Positions 39,434 to 49,572 of a DNA stretch of 64,000 bases are shown piece after piece; the stretch's first letter is position 1; the number at the start of each line of letters is the position of its first letter. Made by a program: the position numbers and the translations under genes. This DNA comes from Xanthomarina sp. F1114. Lineage in GTDB: Bacteria > Bacteroidota > Bacteroidia > Flavobacteriales > Flavobacteriaceae. The stretch covers positions 226,073-290,072 of the forward strand of contig NZ_JAPMLL010000002.1 in assembly GCF_026410255.1 (NCBI RefSeq), in the 5' to 3' direction. Below the pieces are notes generated by a model. It was not told where the DNA came from and searched no databases. It saw nothing but the letters and a program-made list of their open reading frames with translations.

Positions 39434-40843
39434 TTAAAACCATTTAAGAGTTAAATCTACCAGCTTTTGTTTCCAATTATTATACGGAGGGGTCAATAAA
39501 TCTACAGCACCCAGAGTATGTTGTTTTAAAACAGAGCGCTGATTGGTAAATTCCTGAAACCCGAAGATTCCATGCGATTTTCCTATTCCACTATTGTTAG
39601 AGCCTCCAAAAGGCAGGTTATGATTTAAAAATTGTAGTAAATTATGATTTATACAAGTACCTCCTGCTCGTGTATTTTGAAGGACATAATTAATAGTTTT
39701 CTTGCTTTTACTGAATATATAAAGCGCCAAGGGTTTTTCTTTAGAATTAACATAGGAAACTGCCTCCTCGATTGTTTCGTAAGTTTTAATAGGTAAAATA
39801 GGCCCAAAAATTTCTTCCTGCATCAATTTGGAATCTTCCGGACTATCTAAAACCAAGGTTGGTTCTATAAAATTGTCTGTAGCATTGTAATTTCCTCCAG
39901 ACACTATACTGCCTTTATTGGTTTTGGTTTCCTCCAAGTGAGACACCAAACGGTCAAAATGTTTTCTATTGACAATTCTACAATAAGAATCTGAAGTTTC
40001 AGGATTCTCTGAATAAAACTCCAGAACTTTTGTTTTAAAAAGCTCAATAAACTCCGATTTCAAACTTGATTTCAACAAGACATAATCTGGAGCAATACAG
40101 GTTTGCCCGGCATTGGTGAATTTTCCATAAATAATTCTCTTCACTGCTTTTTCCAAGTGCGATCCATCGTCAATGATGGTTGGCGATTTCCCTCCTAATT
40201 CTAAAGTTACAGAGGTTAAGTGTTCTGAAGCTGCTTTCATCACAATTTTTCCAACAGCAGGAGATCCTGTAAAGAAGATATGATTAAATGGTAGCTTTAG
40301 TAATTCTTGTGAGACCTCAACTTCACCTTCAACCAAGGCTATTTCGTTTTCTTCGAATAGTTCTGCTACTATTTTCGCCATAACTTTTGAGGTGTTTGGC
40401 GTCATTTCAGAAGGTTTTAAAATAACTGTATTACCACCTGCAATAGCCGAAACCAAGGGACCAAAAGTTAGATTTATGGGATAATTCCAAGGCGAAATAA
40501 TCAAACAAACGCCTTTGGGCTCGTTAATAATAAAGGAGCTACTTCCTAATAAAGCTAAAGGCGTTTCTACCTTTTGACGTTCTAACCAGGACTTTAAGTT
40601 TTTGGTTACAAATTTAATCTCATCTATTACCGGATAGATTTCTGTAAGGTCTGTTTCGAGATGAGGCTTTTTAAAATCTTTATAAAGCGCCTCTCTAAGT
40701 TCCTGTTTGTAGCTAACCTCTAAAGCGTGTTTTAAACGTTTTAGCTTTCCAATCCGCTCCTTATAAGAGGTGTTTCCAACCAGAAACTGATTGGTTTTTT
40801 GCTTATTAAATAAAGTTGCGTATTTATTATCGGAGTAATTCAT
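39434..40843 (-). CDS. Aldehyde dehydrogenase (class 3-like)
   Basis: This NAD(P)-dependent aldehyde dehydrogenase has 469 residues, the shorter length of the class 3 / fatty-aldehyde group. It has the cofactor segment IISPWNYPINLTFGPLVSAI, the FTGSPAVGK turn, the catalytic glutamate region TLELGGKSP and the nucleophile Cys in NAGQTCIAPDYVL. The C-terminal end (HTLGAVDLLTPPYNNWKQKL) is a short amphipathic tail, as in membrane-associated class 3 enzymes. Substrate unknown; likely medium- or long-chain aldehydes. Single gene between the small exported gene and cphA; the intergenic gap to cphA holds a REP-like palindrome. Confidence 0.92.
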   Translation of the reverse strand: MNYSDNKYATLFNKQKTNQFLVGNTSYKERIGKLKRLKHALEVSYKQELREALYKDFKKPHLETDLTEIYPVIDEIKFVTKNLKSWLERQKVETPLALLGSSSFIINEPKGVCLIISPWNYPINLTFGPLVSAIAGGNTVILKPSEMTPNTSKVMAKIVAELFEENEIALVEGEVEVSQELLKLPFNHIFFTGSPAVGKIVMKAASEHLTSVTLELGGKSPTIIDDGSHLEKAVKRIIYGKFTNAGQTCIAPDYVLLKSSLKSEFIELFKTKVLEFYSENPETSDSYCRIVNRKHFDRLVSHLEETKTNKGSIVSGGNYNATDNFIEPTLVLDSPEDSKLMQEEIFGPILPIKTYETIEEAVSYVNSKEKPLALYIFSKSKKTINYVLQNTRAGGTCINHNLLQFLNHNLPFGGSNNSGIGKSHGIFGFQEFTNQRSVLKQHTLGAVDLLTPPYNNWKQKLVDLTLKWF

Positions 40844-40884
40844 TAATTTATTTTATTTAAAAAAAGTCGATTATAAAGAAAACG

Positions 40885-40954
40885 TCATTCAGAAAGAGTG
40901 CAGCAACTGAAGAATCTTCTAATTATTAGGGATTCTTCGCTTTGCTCTGAATGA
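40885..40954. repeat. REP-like palindromic element between cphA and aldehyde dehydrogenase gene
   Basis: TCATTCAGA...CAGCAA..GAAGAATC pairs with GATTCTTCGC..TTTGCTCTGAATGA across an AT-rich centre of 14 bases. Elements with this GAATC/GATTC core and TCATTC/GAATGA ends are common dispersed repeats in flavobacteria. It may also serve as a transcript end for cphA. Confidence 0.65.
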
Positions 40955-40978
40955 TAGATTTCAAAAAGTAAAGCAACA

Positions 40979-43618
40979 TTAGTCTGCACTAATTAATTCG
41001 CCTCTAGACTCCTGTTCTTTAAACTTTTGAACTAAAGATAAAGCATCCGGAATCACATCGCTACATAAAATAATTAGCGACCCTTTAACAGCATTTTTAA
41101 CCGCATAAGTAATGGCTTCTTTTTCTGAAGGTATAATAGTTGTTTTCTTATTTGGGTCTCTCATTTTTATTCCATCATTCAAAAGTTTAATGAGTTCTTC
41201 TTCGGTTCTTCCTCGCAAGCGTTTGTCTTGACGAATAATAATTTCGTCAAACATATCGGCAGCAATGCTTCCTACTTGATTGGTATCTTCATCTCGTCTA
41301 TCGCCTACTCCAGCAATAATTCCCACTTTAACTGTAGCCTCTAATTCGTCTGTAAAATTCTTAAGTGCTAACATTCCTGCTGGATTATGTGCATAATCTA
41401 AAAGAATGGTAAAGTTTTCAAATTTAAAGAGGTTTAAACGTCCAGGAGTTTGGGAAGCCGAAGGAATAAACGTTTCTAAAGCCGCTTTCATATCTTCAAT
41501 ACTAAAACCTTGAATATTTGCACTTAGAATTGCTGGAAGCACATTCTGGATCATGAATTTTGCTTTTCCTCCATAGGTTAGCGGAATGTTTTCGGCTTTC
41601 ATGATTCGCATTTTCCATTCGCCACGACAAATGGTGACATAGCCATTTTCATAAACAGCTGTAATACCTCCAATACGTTGTAAAGCTTTTATTCTCGGGT
41701 TGTTTTCGTCCATAGAAAACAAGGCCACATTACAATCTACAGCGCGTCTCATATCGTACACTAGGTCGTCGTCGGCATTTAAAATGGCGTATCCGTTAGG
41801 TAGAACCGTTTCTGGAATCACGCCTTTTACTTTAGCTAATTGTTCTATGGTATGAATTCCTTTTAGGCCTAAATGGTCTGCAGCCACATTGGTAACAATT
41901 CCAATATCACATTTCTTAAATCCAAGACCAGCTCTAAGCAGTCCGCCTCTAGCGCTTTCAAGCACGGCAAAATTTACGGTTGGATCTTTTAGTACAAATT
42001 CTGCACTTGCAGGCCCCGTACAATCGCCCGTCATTAATAATCTATTTTGAATATAAACTCCATCGCTGGTTGTATAGCCTACGCGATACCCATTCATTTT
42101 TGCCATATGGGCAATTAATCTTGTAGTTGTAGTTTTTCCATTAGTACCTGTTACAGCAATAATAGGAATACGTCCTGTATCTCCCTTAGGGAATAATTTA
42201 TCAATTACATGTCCAGCTACATTTCTAGGCAAACCATGTGTTGGCGCTAAGTGCATTCTAAATCCTGGACCCGCATTAACCTCTAATACGGCTCCACCAG
42301 TTTCTGATAAGGGCTTAGAAATATCTGAAGTTGCTATATCAATTCCACAAATATCTAAATCGATAATTTTTGAAATGCGTTCTACCATGGAAATATTTGA
42401 AGGGTGAACAATATCTGTAACATCCTCGGCCGTTCCACCTGTACTCAAGTTTGCTGTATCTTTTAGAATAAGCATCTCTTCGTTAGGAATTACGGAGTCT
42501 AAGCTATAACCCGCATCTTTAATTATAGTTTCTGTAAGCGCGTTGACTGTAATCTGGGTCAGCACGTTTTCATGTCCGTATCCGCGCCGTGGGTCTTTAT
42601 TTACTTCGTCTATTAACTCTTGAACGGTCGATTTCCCATCTCCAATAACGTGAGCTGGAGTTCGTTTTGCAGCAGCAACTAATCTGTTATTGATAACCAA
42701 CAAACGATAATCGTCTCCTTCAATAAATTTTTCTATAATAATAGCACCACTTCTGGAGCTTTCTTTAGCATGATGGAAGGCTTTTAAAGCCTCATCATAA
42801 TTTTTAATATCTACTGTTATGCCTCTCCCGTGATTGCCGTCGATAGGTTTAACTACTAATGGAAAACCCACATATTTACACGCGTCTTCCAGACTGCGTT
42901 CTCGGCGAATAATATCGCCTCTTGGCACTTCCACCTCAGCTTGTTCTAATAGGTATTTAGTATCTTCTTTATCGCAGGCTAATTCTACCCCAATACTACT
43001 TGTTTCGCTTGTAACTGTAGCTTGAATACGTTTTTGATTGGCGCCATACCCTAACTGGCAAAGCGAGTATTTATTTAAACGAATCCAAGGAATTCCACGG
43101 GACTCTGCTTCTTCCACAATAGAACCAGTACTTGGTCCTAAGCGAGAATCTTCACGAAGTTCGCGCATGTGCTGAATATCTTCCGTCATGTCATAAGGTT
43201 CACCTGCAATTAATGCTTCACAGATTTTGACAGAGATTTCAGCCGCATAACGGCCAACAGATTCTTCCATATAAGCAAAAACCACGTTATATACGCCTTC
43301 TTCGCCATAACCACGTGTTCTTCCGAAGCCAACATCCATACCGGCAAGCGTTTGAACTTCGAGTGCAATATGTTCAATAATATGCCCCATCCAAGTACCT
43401 TCTTCTACACGTTGGAAGAATCCACCTGCTTCTCCAACAGAGCAACGGTGTTCATACATGGTAGGAAACATGGTTTTTAATCTATCATAAAACCCATCTA
43501 TTTTATTAGATGGTAATTCTTCCATCTCTTCAAGGTCGAGAACCATGACAATTAACTTATGACGTCTAATTGACCAATAATTTGGCCCTCTCATTGCATT
43601 TATTTCTCTTATTTTCAT
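40979..43618 (-). CDS. cphA: Cyanophycin synthetase
   Basis: CphA makes cyanophycin, a polymer with a polyaspartate backbone and arginine side chains, used as a nitrogen store. The 879-residue enzyme has the family N-domain (MKIREINAMRGPNYWS), an ATP-grasp domain (about 220-470; VGFPLVVKPIDGNHGRGIT), and a Mur-ligase-like domain (about 480-879) with the P-loop VTGTNGKTTTT and the lid segment DYAHNPAGM. Length matches characterised CphA1 enzymes. It lies back-to-back with cyanophycinase at 44086 and two genes from an isoaspartyl peptidase, so the locus can both store and mobilise the polymer. Confidence 0.95.
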   Translation of the reverse strand: MKIREINAMRGPNYWSIRRHKLIVMVLDLEEMEELPSNKIDGFYDRLKTMFPTMYEHRCSVGEAGGFFQRVEEGTWMGHIIEHIALEVQTLAGMDVGFGRTRGYGEEGVYNVVFAYMEESVGRYAAEISVKICEALIAGEPYDMTEDIQHMRELREDSRLGPSTGSIVEEAESRGIPWIRLNKYSLCQLGYGANQKRIQATVTSETSSIGVELACDKEDTKYLLEQAEVEVPRGDIIRRERSLEDACKYVGFPLVVKPIDGNHGRGITVDIKNYDEALKAFHHAKESSRSGAIIIEKFIEGDDYRLLVINNRLVAAAKRTPAHVIGDGKSTVQELIDEVNKDPRRGYGHENVLTQITVNALTETIIKDAGYSLDSVIPNEEMLILKDTANLSTGGTAEDVTDIVHPSNISMVERISKIIDLDICGIDIATSDISKPLSETGGAVLEVNAGPGFRMHLAPTHGLPRNVAGHVIDKLFPKGDTGRIPIIAVTGTNGKTTTTRLIAHMAKMNGYRVGYTTSDGVYIQNRLLMTGDCTGPASAEFVLKDPTVNFAVLESARGGLLRAGLGFKKCDIGIVTNVAADHLGLKGIHTIEQLAKVKGVIPETVLPNGYAILNADDDLVYDMRRAVDCNVALFSMDENNPRIKALQRIGGITAVYENGYVTICRGEWKMRIMKAENIPLTYGGKAKFMIQNVLPAILSANIQGFSIEDMKAALETFIPSASQTPGRLNLFKFENFTILLDYAHNPAGMLALKNFTDELEATVKVGIIAGVGDRRDEDTNQVGSIAADMFDEIIIRQDKRLRGRTEEELIKLLNDGIKMRDPNKKTTIIPSEKEAITYAVKNAVKGSLIILCSDVIPDALSLVQKFKEQESRGELISAD

Positions 43619-44085
43619 AAATTATTAGGGTTTTGATAGTTTAAATTGAATTATCGTAAATATACAGAAATGTTTGGGATATTTTAAAGAGGAACATGTT
43701 TTTACGCAGAAACAATTACGCAGAATTATAACTCCTTAAAAATCAACTAAAAGACCATTAGACCTAATCCGTTTTTTTTGAAAACAATTACAAGCTCAGA
43801 AGGATTAAACAAGGAGTATCTCTTGTTTTACATAGATTCCTAAAATGCTTCTGTATTTGAATTCTAAAAATTAGAGATGCTATTTTATTGCTTCTTATTC
43901 TAAAAGTTCCTCAGAAGTTTTAGTTGAGTTCATTAAGCATCAGAAACTTTTATTTTTATATTTTGGATAATGCTTTTAAGTCTTTCAATTTTTAAACAAG
44001 CATAAAAGTTAGCAATAAAATTGGTAATTTGACTTTTTTAAACAAATAAGTTTATTTTTGCAATTCAAAAAATTAATAAGACCCC
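43619..44085. other. Divergent intergenic region cphA / cphB
   Basis: This 467-bp gap separates the divergent cphA and cphB genes. It has no credible ORF. Apart from the cphB promoter candidate at 44029-44060 I see only AT-rich sequence; the shared upstream region is a natural place for joint nitrogen control. Confidence 0.6.
44029..44060 (+). promoter_or_regulatory. Promoter candidate of cphB
   Basis: TTG (44029-44031) is followed after 21 bases by TATTTTTG (44053-44060), fitting the Bacteroidota TAnnTTTG box; the spacer is a little long. The ATG is 26 bp downstream. Confidence 0.5.
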
Positions 44086-44952
44086 ATGAGTCAATCAGAA
44101 ATAAAAGGAACACTTATTCCTATTGGAGGAAATGAAGATAAAGGAAAAAACGAAAGTGAAAAACACACACTTGAGTTTATAGATGAAGGAATTTTATATC
44201 ATGTAAAAGAACAAGCAGGAGGCAAAAACGCCAATATTGTTGTTATTCCTACCGCTTCCAGCATTCCGGTAGAGGTAGGTGAAAACTACCTAACTGCTTT
44301 TACTGCTTTAGGGTGTGAGAATGTGACTGTTCTAGATATTAGAAGCCAGGAAGATTCTGAAAAACAAAGTTCTATAAAATTAATTAAGGAAGCAGATTGT
44401 ATTATGTTTTCTGGGGGTGACCAATCTAAGATTTCAAGAAAGATTGGAGGTACTACCATTCATAAAATTATGCTAGACCGTTACCATAACGAGGTTGGTT
44501 TTGTTATTGCTGGTACCAGTGCCGGAGCGATGGCTATGACAGAAGAAATGATTGCTGGAGGAAGTGCTACCGACGCTTTTGTTAAAGGAGCAGTTACTAT
44601 GTATAAAGGTTTAGGGCTTGTTCCTGAGCTTATTATTGACACACATTTTATACAACGTGGTAGATTTGGCCGTGTCTCTGAAGCGGTAGCAAAATTCCCA
44701 AATCTTCTTGGTTTTGGATTAGCTGAAGACACAGGAATGATTATTAAAAACGGAAAATGCCTTGTCATTGGTTCTGGGATGGTTATTATTTTTGATGGCA
44801 GTAAAATTACCCATAACAACGAAAAAGTTTTAGATGAAGGGACGCCAATGACTATTGCTAATTTAAGAGTCCATGTACTCTCTAACGGAGACAGATATTC
44901 TATTACGGATAGACAAGTGCGTGTTTTGCCAATTGAAGCAGATTTTATCTAG
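44086..44952 (+). CDS. cphB: Cyanophycinase
   Basis: CphB is a serine exopeptidase (family S51) that cuts cyanophycin into beta-Asp-Arg dipeptides. The 288-residue protein has the nucleophile Ser145 in GTSAGAMAM, the preceding FSGGDQSK loop, and the DTHFIQRGRFGR segment that carries a catalytic His and the arginine-binding residues. It has no signal peptide, so it is the intracellular form, consistent with turnover of the cell's own store. It is divergent from cphA. A hairpin terminator follows at 45045. Confidence 0.95.
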   Translation: MSQSEIKGTLIPIGGNEDKGKNESEKHTLEFIDEGILYHVKEQAGGKNANIVVIPTASSIPVEVGENYLTAFTALGCENVTVLDIRSQEDSEKQSSIKLIKEADCIMFSGGDQSKISRKIGGTTIHKIMLDRYHNEVGFVIAGTSAGAMAMTEEMIAGGSATDAFVKGAVTMYKGLGLVPELIIDTHFIQRGRFGRVSEAVAKFPNLLGFGLAEDTGMIIKNGKCLVIGSGMVIIFDGSKITHNNEKVLDEGTPMTIANLRVHVLSNGDRYSITDRQVRVLPIEADFI

Positions 44953-45044
44953 GAGGTTATTACAGGGACATTCTCTTAGATTCGATGAGTTTTTAGGTAG
45001 TAATTGAAAATTCTAATTGAAAAGTAAATAAACAAATTCTCTGT

Positions 45045-45076
45045 CTAGCCCTCCTATAGTCGGGCTAGCCTCTTTT
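45045..45076 (+). terminator. Probable terminator of cphB
   Basis: CTAGCCC pairs with GGGCTAG around ten bases and is followed by a T-rich run (CCTCTTTTCTTT). It lies 93 bp after the cphB stop. Confidence 0.65.
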
Positions 45077-45169
45077 CTTTAATTAAAGGGAGGAGCAGAG
45101 TAAAAGAACAACTAAAGGGCTGAAGTGATTGTTTTCTGTTACTAAACAATACACACACTAACACCACTT

Positions 45170-46099
45170 TTACTTATATATTGAAACCTCTTCTATTCCA
45201 TTAGAAGACTTACTAGCTCGATACATCCCTTCTGTATTGAATGGCATGGCCATATTTCCTTTGGCATCTACGGCCACTAATCCGCCATCGCCGCCCAGCT
45301 CCAGAATGCGTTTATTAATGACTTCGGTTGCAGCGTCTTTTAAGGACATATTTTTATGTTCCATAAGGCAAGCCACATCGTAAGCAACAACGCCACGAAT
45401 AAAAAACTCGCCACTTCCGGTACACGAAATGGCACAGGTTTTATTATTGGCATAGTTTCCAGCGCCTATCATAGGTGAATCTCCTACTCTGCCCCATTTT
45501 TTATTCGTCATACCTCCTGTTGATGTTGCTGCAGCGATATTACCATCTTTATCGCAAGCTACAGCACCAACCGTTCCAAATTTAGAATCTTTCGTTTTAG
45601 AATGATCTAGTTGAAAGCTATCTGTATCTTTAATTTCCAACCATTGTTTATGTCTAAATTCGTCGTAAAAATACTCAGGATCTTCTAGTTTATAATTCAT
45701 TTCCTTAGCAAACTCCATAGCACCATCTCCGGCTAAAAATACATGCTCGCTTTTTTCCATGATATCTTTGGCTAAACTCACTGGATTTTTAATACCTGTA
45801 ATTAAGGATACCGCACCAGCATTTAAAGTTTTTCCGTCCATAATACTCGCATCCATTTCATGGGTTTCGGTAGCTGTAAACACAGCGCCCTTTCCTGCAT
45901 TAAACAAATGAGAATCTTCAAGTATTTTAACAGCTGTTTCTACGGCATCGACGGCCGAGCCTCCATTTTCTAAAACTACATACCCATGATCTATTGCCTT
46001 TTTTAAGGCTTGTTTATATTGGGTTTCAAGTTCTGGCGTCATCATGCCTTTTACTAAGGTTCCTGCACCACCATGGATGGCTATTGAAAATGTATTCAT
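45170..46099 (-). CDS. iaaA: Isoaspartyl peptidase / plant-type asparaginase
   Basis: This is an Ntn-hydrolase of 309 residues that matures by cutting itself before Thr176 in KFGTVGAVA; the new N-terminal Thr is the nucleophile. The GSGEF(F)IRGVVAYD segment and the GGMTNKKWGRVGDSP segment are typical of the family. Such enzymes hydrolyse beta-aspartyl dipeptides, so it can finish cyanophycin breakdown by splitting beta-Asp-Arg into Asp and Arg. The ATG is at 46099, convergent with cphB. On the minus strand TATCTTTG (46126-46119) with TTG at 46150-46148 could be its promoter. Confidence 0.93.
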   Translation of the reverse strand: MNTFSIAIHGGAGTLVKGMMTPELETQYKQALKKAIDHGYVVLENGGSAVDAVETAVKILEDSHLFNAGKGAVFTATETHEMDASIMDGKTLNAGAVSLITGIKNPVSLAKDIMEKSEHVFLAGDGAMEFAKEMNYKLEDPEYFYDEFRHKQWLEIKDTDSFQLDHSKTKDSKFGTVGAVACDKDGNIAAATSTGGMTNKKWGRVGDSPMIGAGNYANNKTCAISCTGSGEFFIRGVVAYDVACLMEHKNMSLKDAATEVINKRILELGGDGGLVAVDAKGNMAMPFNTEGMYRASKSSNGIEEVSIYK

Positions 46100-46316
46100 T
46101 CGTCTATTTTTTGAGTTTCAAAGATACGTTATGCATTTGAAAGTAAGCAAATCTCTGTTTTAAAAAGGCAACATCTTCGTTTTATATTCTAAAGTGGCTA
46201 TCAGCAGCCGCATTACAGAGTCAATAGGGAGTCTAATTATCTTAAAATTTCACGAATAATATAATGCTTTTGCACATGAGTCCGGTTGGTATAATTTGTA
46301 AGAAAAAACGCTTGCA

Positions 46317-46356
46317 TCCATACACTATCCATACACTATCTATACACTATCTATGG
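46317..46356. repeat. 11-bp tandem repeat A
   Basis: Three full units and a partial one, each starting TC(C/T)ATACACTA, run without interruption: 46317, 46328, 46339, then TCTATGG at 46350. The period is exactly 11. Confidence 0.85.
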
Positions 46357-46477
46357 AGCAGCTATAAAGTTGACTCGTCCTAAAATAACTATACAGGTTA
46401 ATAAATACATCCTGAAATAATTATACAACTCTTTTCTTTCTTTTATGCTTAAAGGAAAGAACTATAATGCCATTATA

Positions 46478-46531
46478 GGGAAGCCATGGGAAAGGTACGG
46501 GAAAGGTACGGGAAAGCTATGGGAAAGCTGC
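46478..46531. repeat. 11-bp tandem repeat B
   Basis: One 10-base unit (GGGAAGCCAT) is followed by four 11-base units GGGAAAGGTAC (twice), GGGAAAGCTAT and GGGAAAGCTGC. The first six bases are constant and the rest varies. The sequence is unlike repeat A but has the same period. Confidence 0.85.
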
Positions 46532-46660
46532 CGTTGGATTTAAATTCTGGTCTGTATTAAAAACGGGGATACAAATTACTATAAAATCTGAGTGTAAAGC
46601 GGGTCTTTTTGAGGATGTATCTGTTAAAAAAAAGTAATAAGTGGGTTTATAAAAAACATA

Positions 46661-46688
46661 TTGGTCTAATAAGTTTTTCGTAGCTTTG
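46661..46688 (+). promoter_or_regulatory. Promoter of polA
   Basis: TTG (46661-46663), a 17-base spacer and TAGCTTTG (46681-46688) match the Bacteroidota consensus. The polA ATG is 23 bp downstream. Confidence 0.65.
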
Positions 46689-46710
46689 AAATCCTTTCAA
46701 ATTTTATATC

Positions 46711-49572
46711 ATGTCCGATCAAAAACGTCTTTTTCTAGTTGATGCTTATGCCCTAATTTTTCGTGGCTATTACGCTTTTATAAAAAACCCAAGAATTAAT
46801 TCCAATGGTTTGGATACCTCTGCAATTATGGGGTTTATGAATTCTCTTTTAGATGTTATTAAACGGGAAAGACCGGATTATTTAGCTGTTTGTTTTGACA
46901 AAGGGGGCAGTGCCGATCGTGTTGAAATGTTTTCGGAATACAAAGCCAATCGGGATGCAACTCCGGAAGCCATTAAAATTGCTGTACCATATATTCAAGA
47001 AATTTTAAAAGCCATGCATATTCCAATCATGGTAAAAGAGGGTTTTGAAGCCGATGATGTTATTGGAACGCTAGCCAAAAAAGCTGAAAAAGAAGGTTAT
47101 AAAACATTTATGGTAACTCCAGACAAGGATTTTGCGCAATTAGTATCTGACAATATTGTTATGTACAGGCCAAAATCTTTTGGAGGAGGTTATGAGATTT
47201 GGGGGATTCCTGAAGTGCAGAAAAAGTTTGAAGTAGAAAGACCAGAGCAAGTTATAGATTATCTAGGCATGATGGGCGATTCTAGTGATAATATTCCAGG
47301 TCTTCCGGGTGTTGGAGACAAAACGGCTAAAAAATTTATTAAGGCCTATGGCAGTATGGAGGGTTTGTTAGAAAACACGCATGAGCTGAAAGGGAAAATG
47401 AAAGAAAAGGTAGAGGCATCTAAGGAGTTAGGTATGCTTTCTAAAAAATTAGCTACAATTATGCTGGATGTTCCGGTAGATTTTGATGCTGTAGATTTTG
47501 AGATGTCTGATCCGGATATTGAAGCGGTTACCAAAATATTCCAAGAATTAGAATTTAGACGTTTAATTGACAATTTTCTAAAAACTTTTGCTTCGGAAGA
47601 TGCTGGGGGTTCTCATGGATCGACTCCTACTTCAGGTGCTGACAAGCAAACAGCATCTACCCCAAAAGAACAGGCTTCTGCTGGTGCTGGACAGTTTTCT
47701 TTATTTGGCGGCGATTCTTCACCTAAAACAACATCAGGGACTGTTTCAGAATTTACCAGAGCAACCCTAGAAAACACGTCGCATTTCTACCAAAGTATTG
47801 CCGCAGGAATGGCCACCAAGCTTTTTATACAAAACTTAATGAAGCAGGCTAGTGTCTGTTTTGATACGGAAACCACTAGTTTAAATCCATTGGAAGCTCA
47901 ATTAGTTGGGATTGCTTTTTCTTGGGAAATTGGGAAGGGATATTATTTACCGTTTCCAGAAGACAAAAATGAAGCACAAGAAATTATAGAGCAATTACGT
48001 CCGTTTTTTGAAGCTGAGCACATTGAAAAAGTAGGTCAGAATTTAAAATACGATATAAAAGTTCTTAGAAAATACGATATAAAAGTTGCAGGCAAATTGT
48101 TTGACACTATGTTAGCCCATTATCTAATTAATCCAGATATGCGACATAATATGGATGTTTTGGCCGAAACTTATTTGAATTATACACCTATTTCTATTAC
48201 CGAACTGATTGGCAAAAAAGGGAAAAACCAGCTTTCTATGCGAGATGTTCCTATAGAAAAGCAAACCGAATACGCTGTAGAAGATGCCGATATTACGCTT
48301 CAATTAAAAGAACATTTTACCAAAGAGTTAGGTGAAGCCAATACGCAAAAACTTTTTGATGAGATTGAAATTCCGTTGCTTCGTGTATTGGCAGACATGG
48401 AATTAGAAGGGATTAATTTAGATACGGAGTTTTTAAACTCGCTTTCGGAAAAATTAGATAGCGATATTCACACTTTAGAAACGCACATCTTTAAAGAAGC
48501 TGGCGAAGCGTTTAATATTGCCTCTCCAAAACAATTAGGAGATATTCTCTTTGACAAATTAAAGTTGGTAGATAAGCCTAAAAAGACCAAAACGGGTCAG
48601 TATGCAACTTCCGAAGATATTTTATCTAATCTGGCCAAAGACCATGAAATTATTAAACATATTCTAGAATATCGTGGCTTAGCAAAACTAAAAAGTACTT
48701 ATATAGATGCGCTCCCGTTACAGGTAGAACCTACAACTGGCAGGGTGCACACAGACTATATGCAAACTGTTGCCGCTACCGGGCGTTTAAGTAGTAATAA
48801 TCCTAATTTACAGAATATTCCTATTAGAACCGAGCGTGGCAGACAGGTTAGAAAAGCCTTTATACCCAGAAATAAAGATTATACCTTATTAGCAGCCGAT
48901 TATTCTCAAATTGAATTGCGTGTTATTGCTGCATTGAGCGAAGAGGAAACCATGATTGAAGCCTTTAAGAATGGCGAAGACATTCACGCATCTACAGCAT
49001 CTAAAGTATTTAATGTGCCTTTAAGCGAGGTTACAAGAGAACAACGTAGCAATGCCAAAACGGTGAATTTTGGAATTATTTATGGGGTTTCGGCTTTTGG
49101 ATTGAGTAATCAAACCGATTTATCCAGATCTGAAGCTAAAGACTTAATTGACACTTATTACGAAACCTATCCAAAACTTAAAAGTTATATTGGAAAGCAG
49201 GTAGATTTTGCGCGCGACCATGGTTATGTGCAAACTGTTTTAGGGCGAAGACGCTATTTAAAAGACATTAATTCCAGAAACGCTGTTGTTCGTGGTGCTG
49301 CCGAAAGAAATGCTGTAAACGCTCCTATTCAAGGAAGTGCTGCCGATATTATTAAGATTGCCATGATACATATTCACAACAAACTAGAAGCTGGAAATTA
49401 CAAAACCAAAATGCTTTTACAAGTACATGATGAGTTGGTTTTTGATGTTTATAAAGAGGAATTAGACATTATTAAACCTCTAATTAAGTCTGAAATGGAA
49501 TCTGCTTTTAAACTAAAAGTTCCTTTAGATGTAGATTTAGATATTGGAGATAACTGGTTGGAAGCACACTAG
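46711..49572 (+). CDS. polA: DNA polymerase I
   Basis: This 953-residue protein is the repair and Okazaki-fragment polymerase. Three parts are visible: the N-terminal 5' nuclease (to about 290; VDAYALIFRGYYAF and the helix-hairpin-helix DNIPGLPGVGDKTAKK), a Ser/Thr/Gln-rich linker at about 295-345, and the 3'-5' exonuclease (FDTETTSLNPLEAQL, with intact acidic residues) followed by the polymerase (AADYSQIELRVIAAL as motif A, the RSNAKTVNFGIIYG O-helix, and VHDELVFDV as motif C). The proofreading domain keeps its catalytic Asp and Glu. The low-complexity linker is the only unusual part. Single gene, own promoter. Confidence 0.97.
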   Translation: MSDQKRLFLVDAYALIFRGYYAFIKNPRINSNGLDTSAIMGFMNSLLDVIKRERPDYLAVCFDKGGSADRVEMFSEYKANRDATPEAIKIAVPYIQEILKAMHIPIMVKEGFEADDVIGTLAKKAEKEGYKTFMVTPDKDFAQLVSDNIVMYRPKSFGGGYEIWGIPEVQKKFEVERPEQVIDYLGMMGDSSDNIPGLPGVGDKTAKKFIKAYGSMEGLLENTHELKGKMKEKVEASKELGMLSKKLATIMLDVPVDFDAVDFEMSDPDIEAVTKIFQELEFRRLIDNFLKTFASEDAGGSHGSTPTSGADKQTASTPKEQASAGAGQFSLFGGDSSPKTTSGTVSEFTRATLENTSHFYQSIAAGMATKLFIQNLMKQASVCFDTETTSLNPLEAQLVGIAFSWEIGKGYYLPFPEDKNEAQEIIEQLRPFFEAEHIEKVGQNLKYDIKVLRKYDIKVAGKLFDTMLAHYLINPDMRHNMDVLAETYLNYTPISITELIGKKGKNQLSMRDVPIEKQTEYAVEDADITLQLKEHFTKELGEANTQKLFDEIEIPLLRVLADMELEGINLDTEFLNSLSEKLDSDIHTLETHIFKEAGEAFNIASPKQLGDILFDKLKLVDKPKKTKTGQYATSEDILSNLAKDHEIIKHILEYRGLAKLKSTYIDALPLQVEPTTGRVHTDYMQTVAATGRLSSNNPNLQNIPIRTERGRQVRKAFIPRNKDYTLLAADYSQIELRVIAALSEEETMIEAFKNGEDIHASTASKVFNVPLSEVTREQRSNAKTVNFGIIYGVSAFGLSNQTDLSRSEAKDLIDTYYETYPKLKSYIGKQVDFARDHGYVQTVLGRRRYLKDINSRNAVVRGAAERNAVNAPIQGSAADIIKIAMIHIHNKLEAGNYKTKMLLQVHDELVFDVYKEELDIIKPLIKSEMESAFKLKVPLDVDLDIGDNWLEAH

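Larger units (their letters stand above)
46100..46710. other. Intergenic region between iaaA and polA
   Basis: About 610 bp without a credible gene. It contains two tandem repeats of 11-bp period (46317-46356 and 46478-46531), the probable iaaA promoter on the left and the polA promoter on the right. The sequence between them shows no further structure that I can support. Confidence 0.6.
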
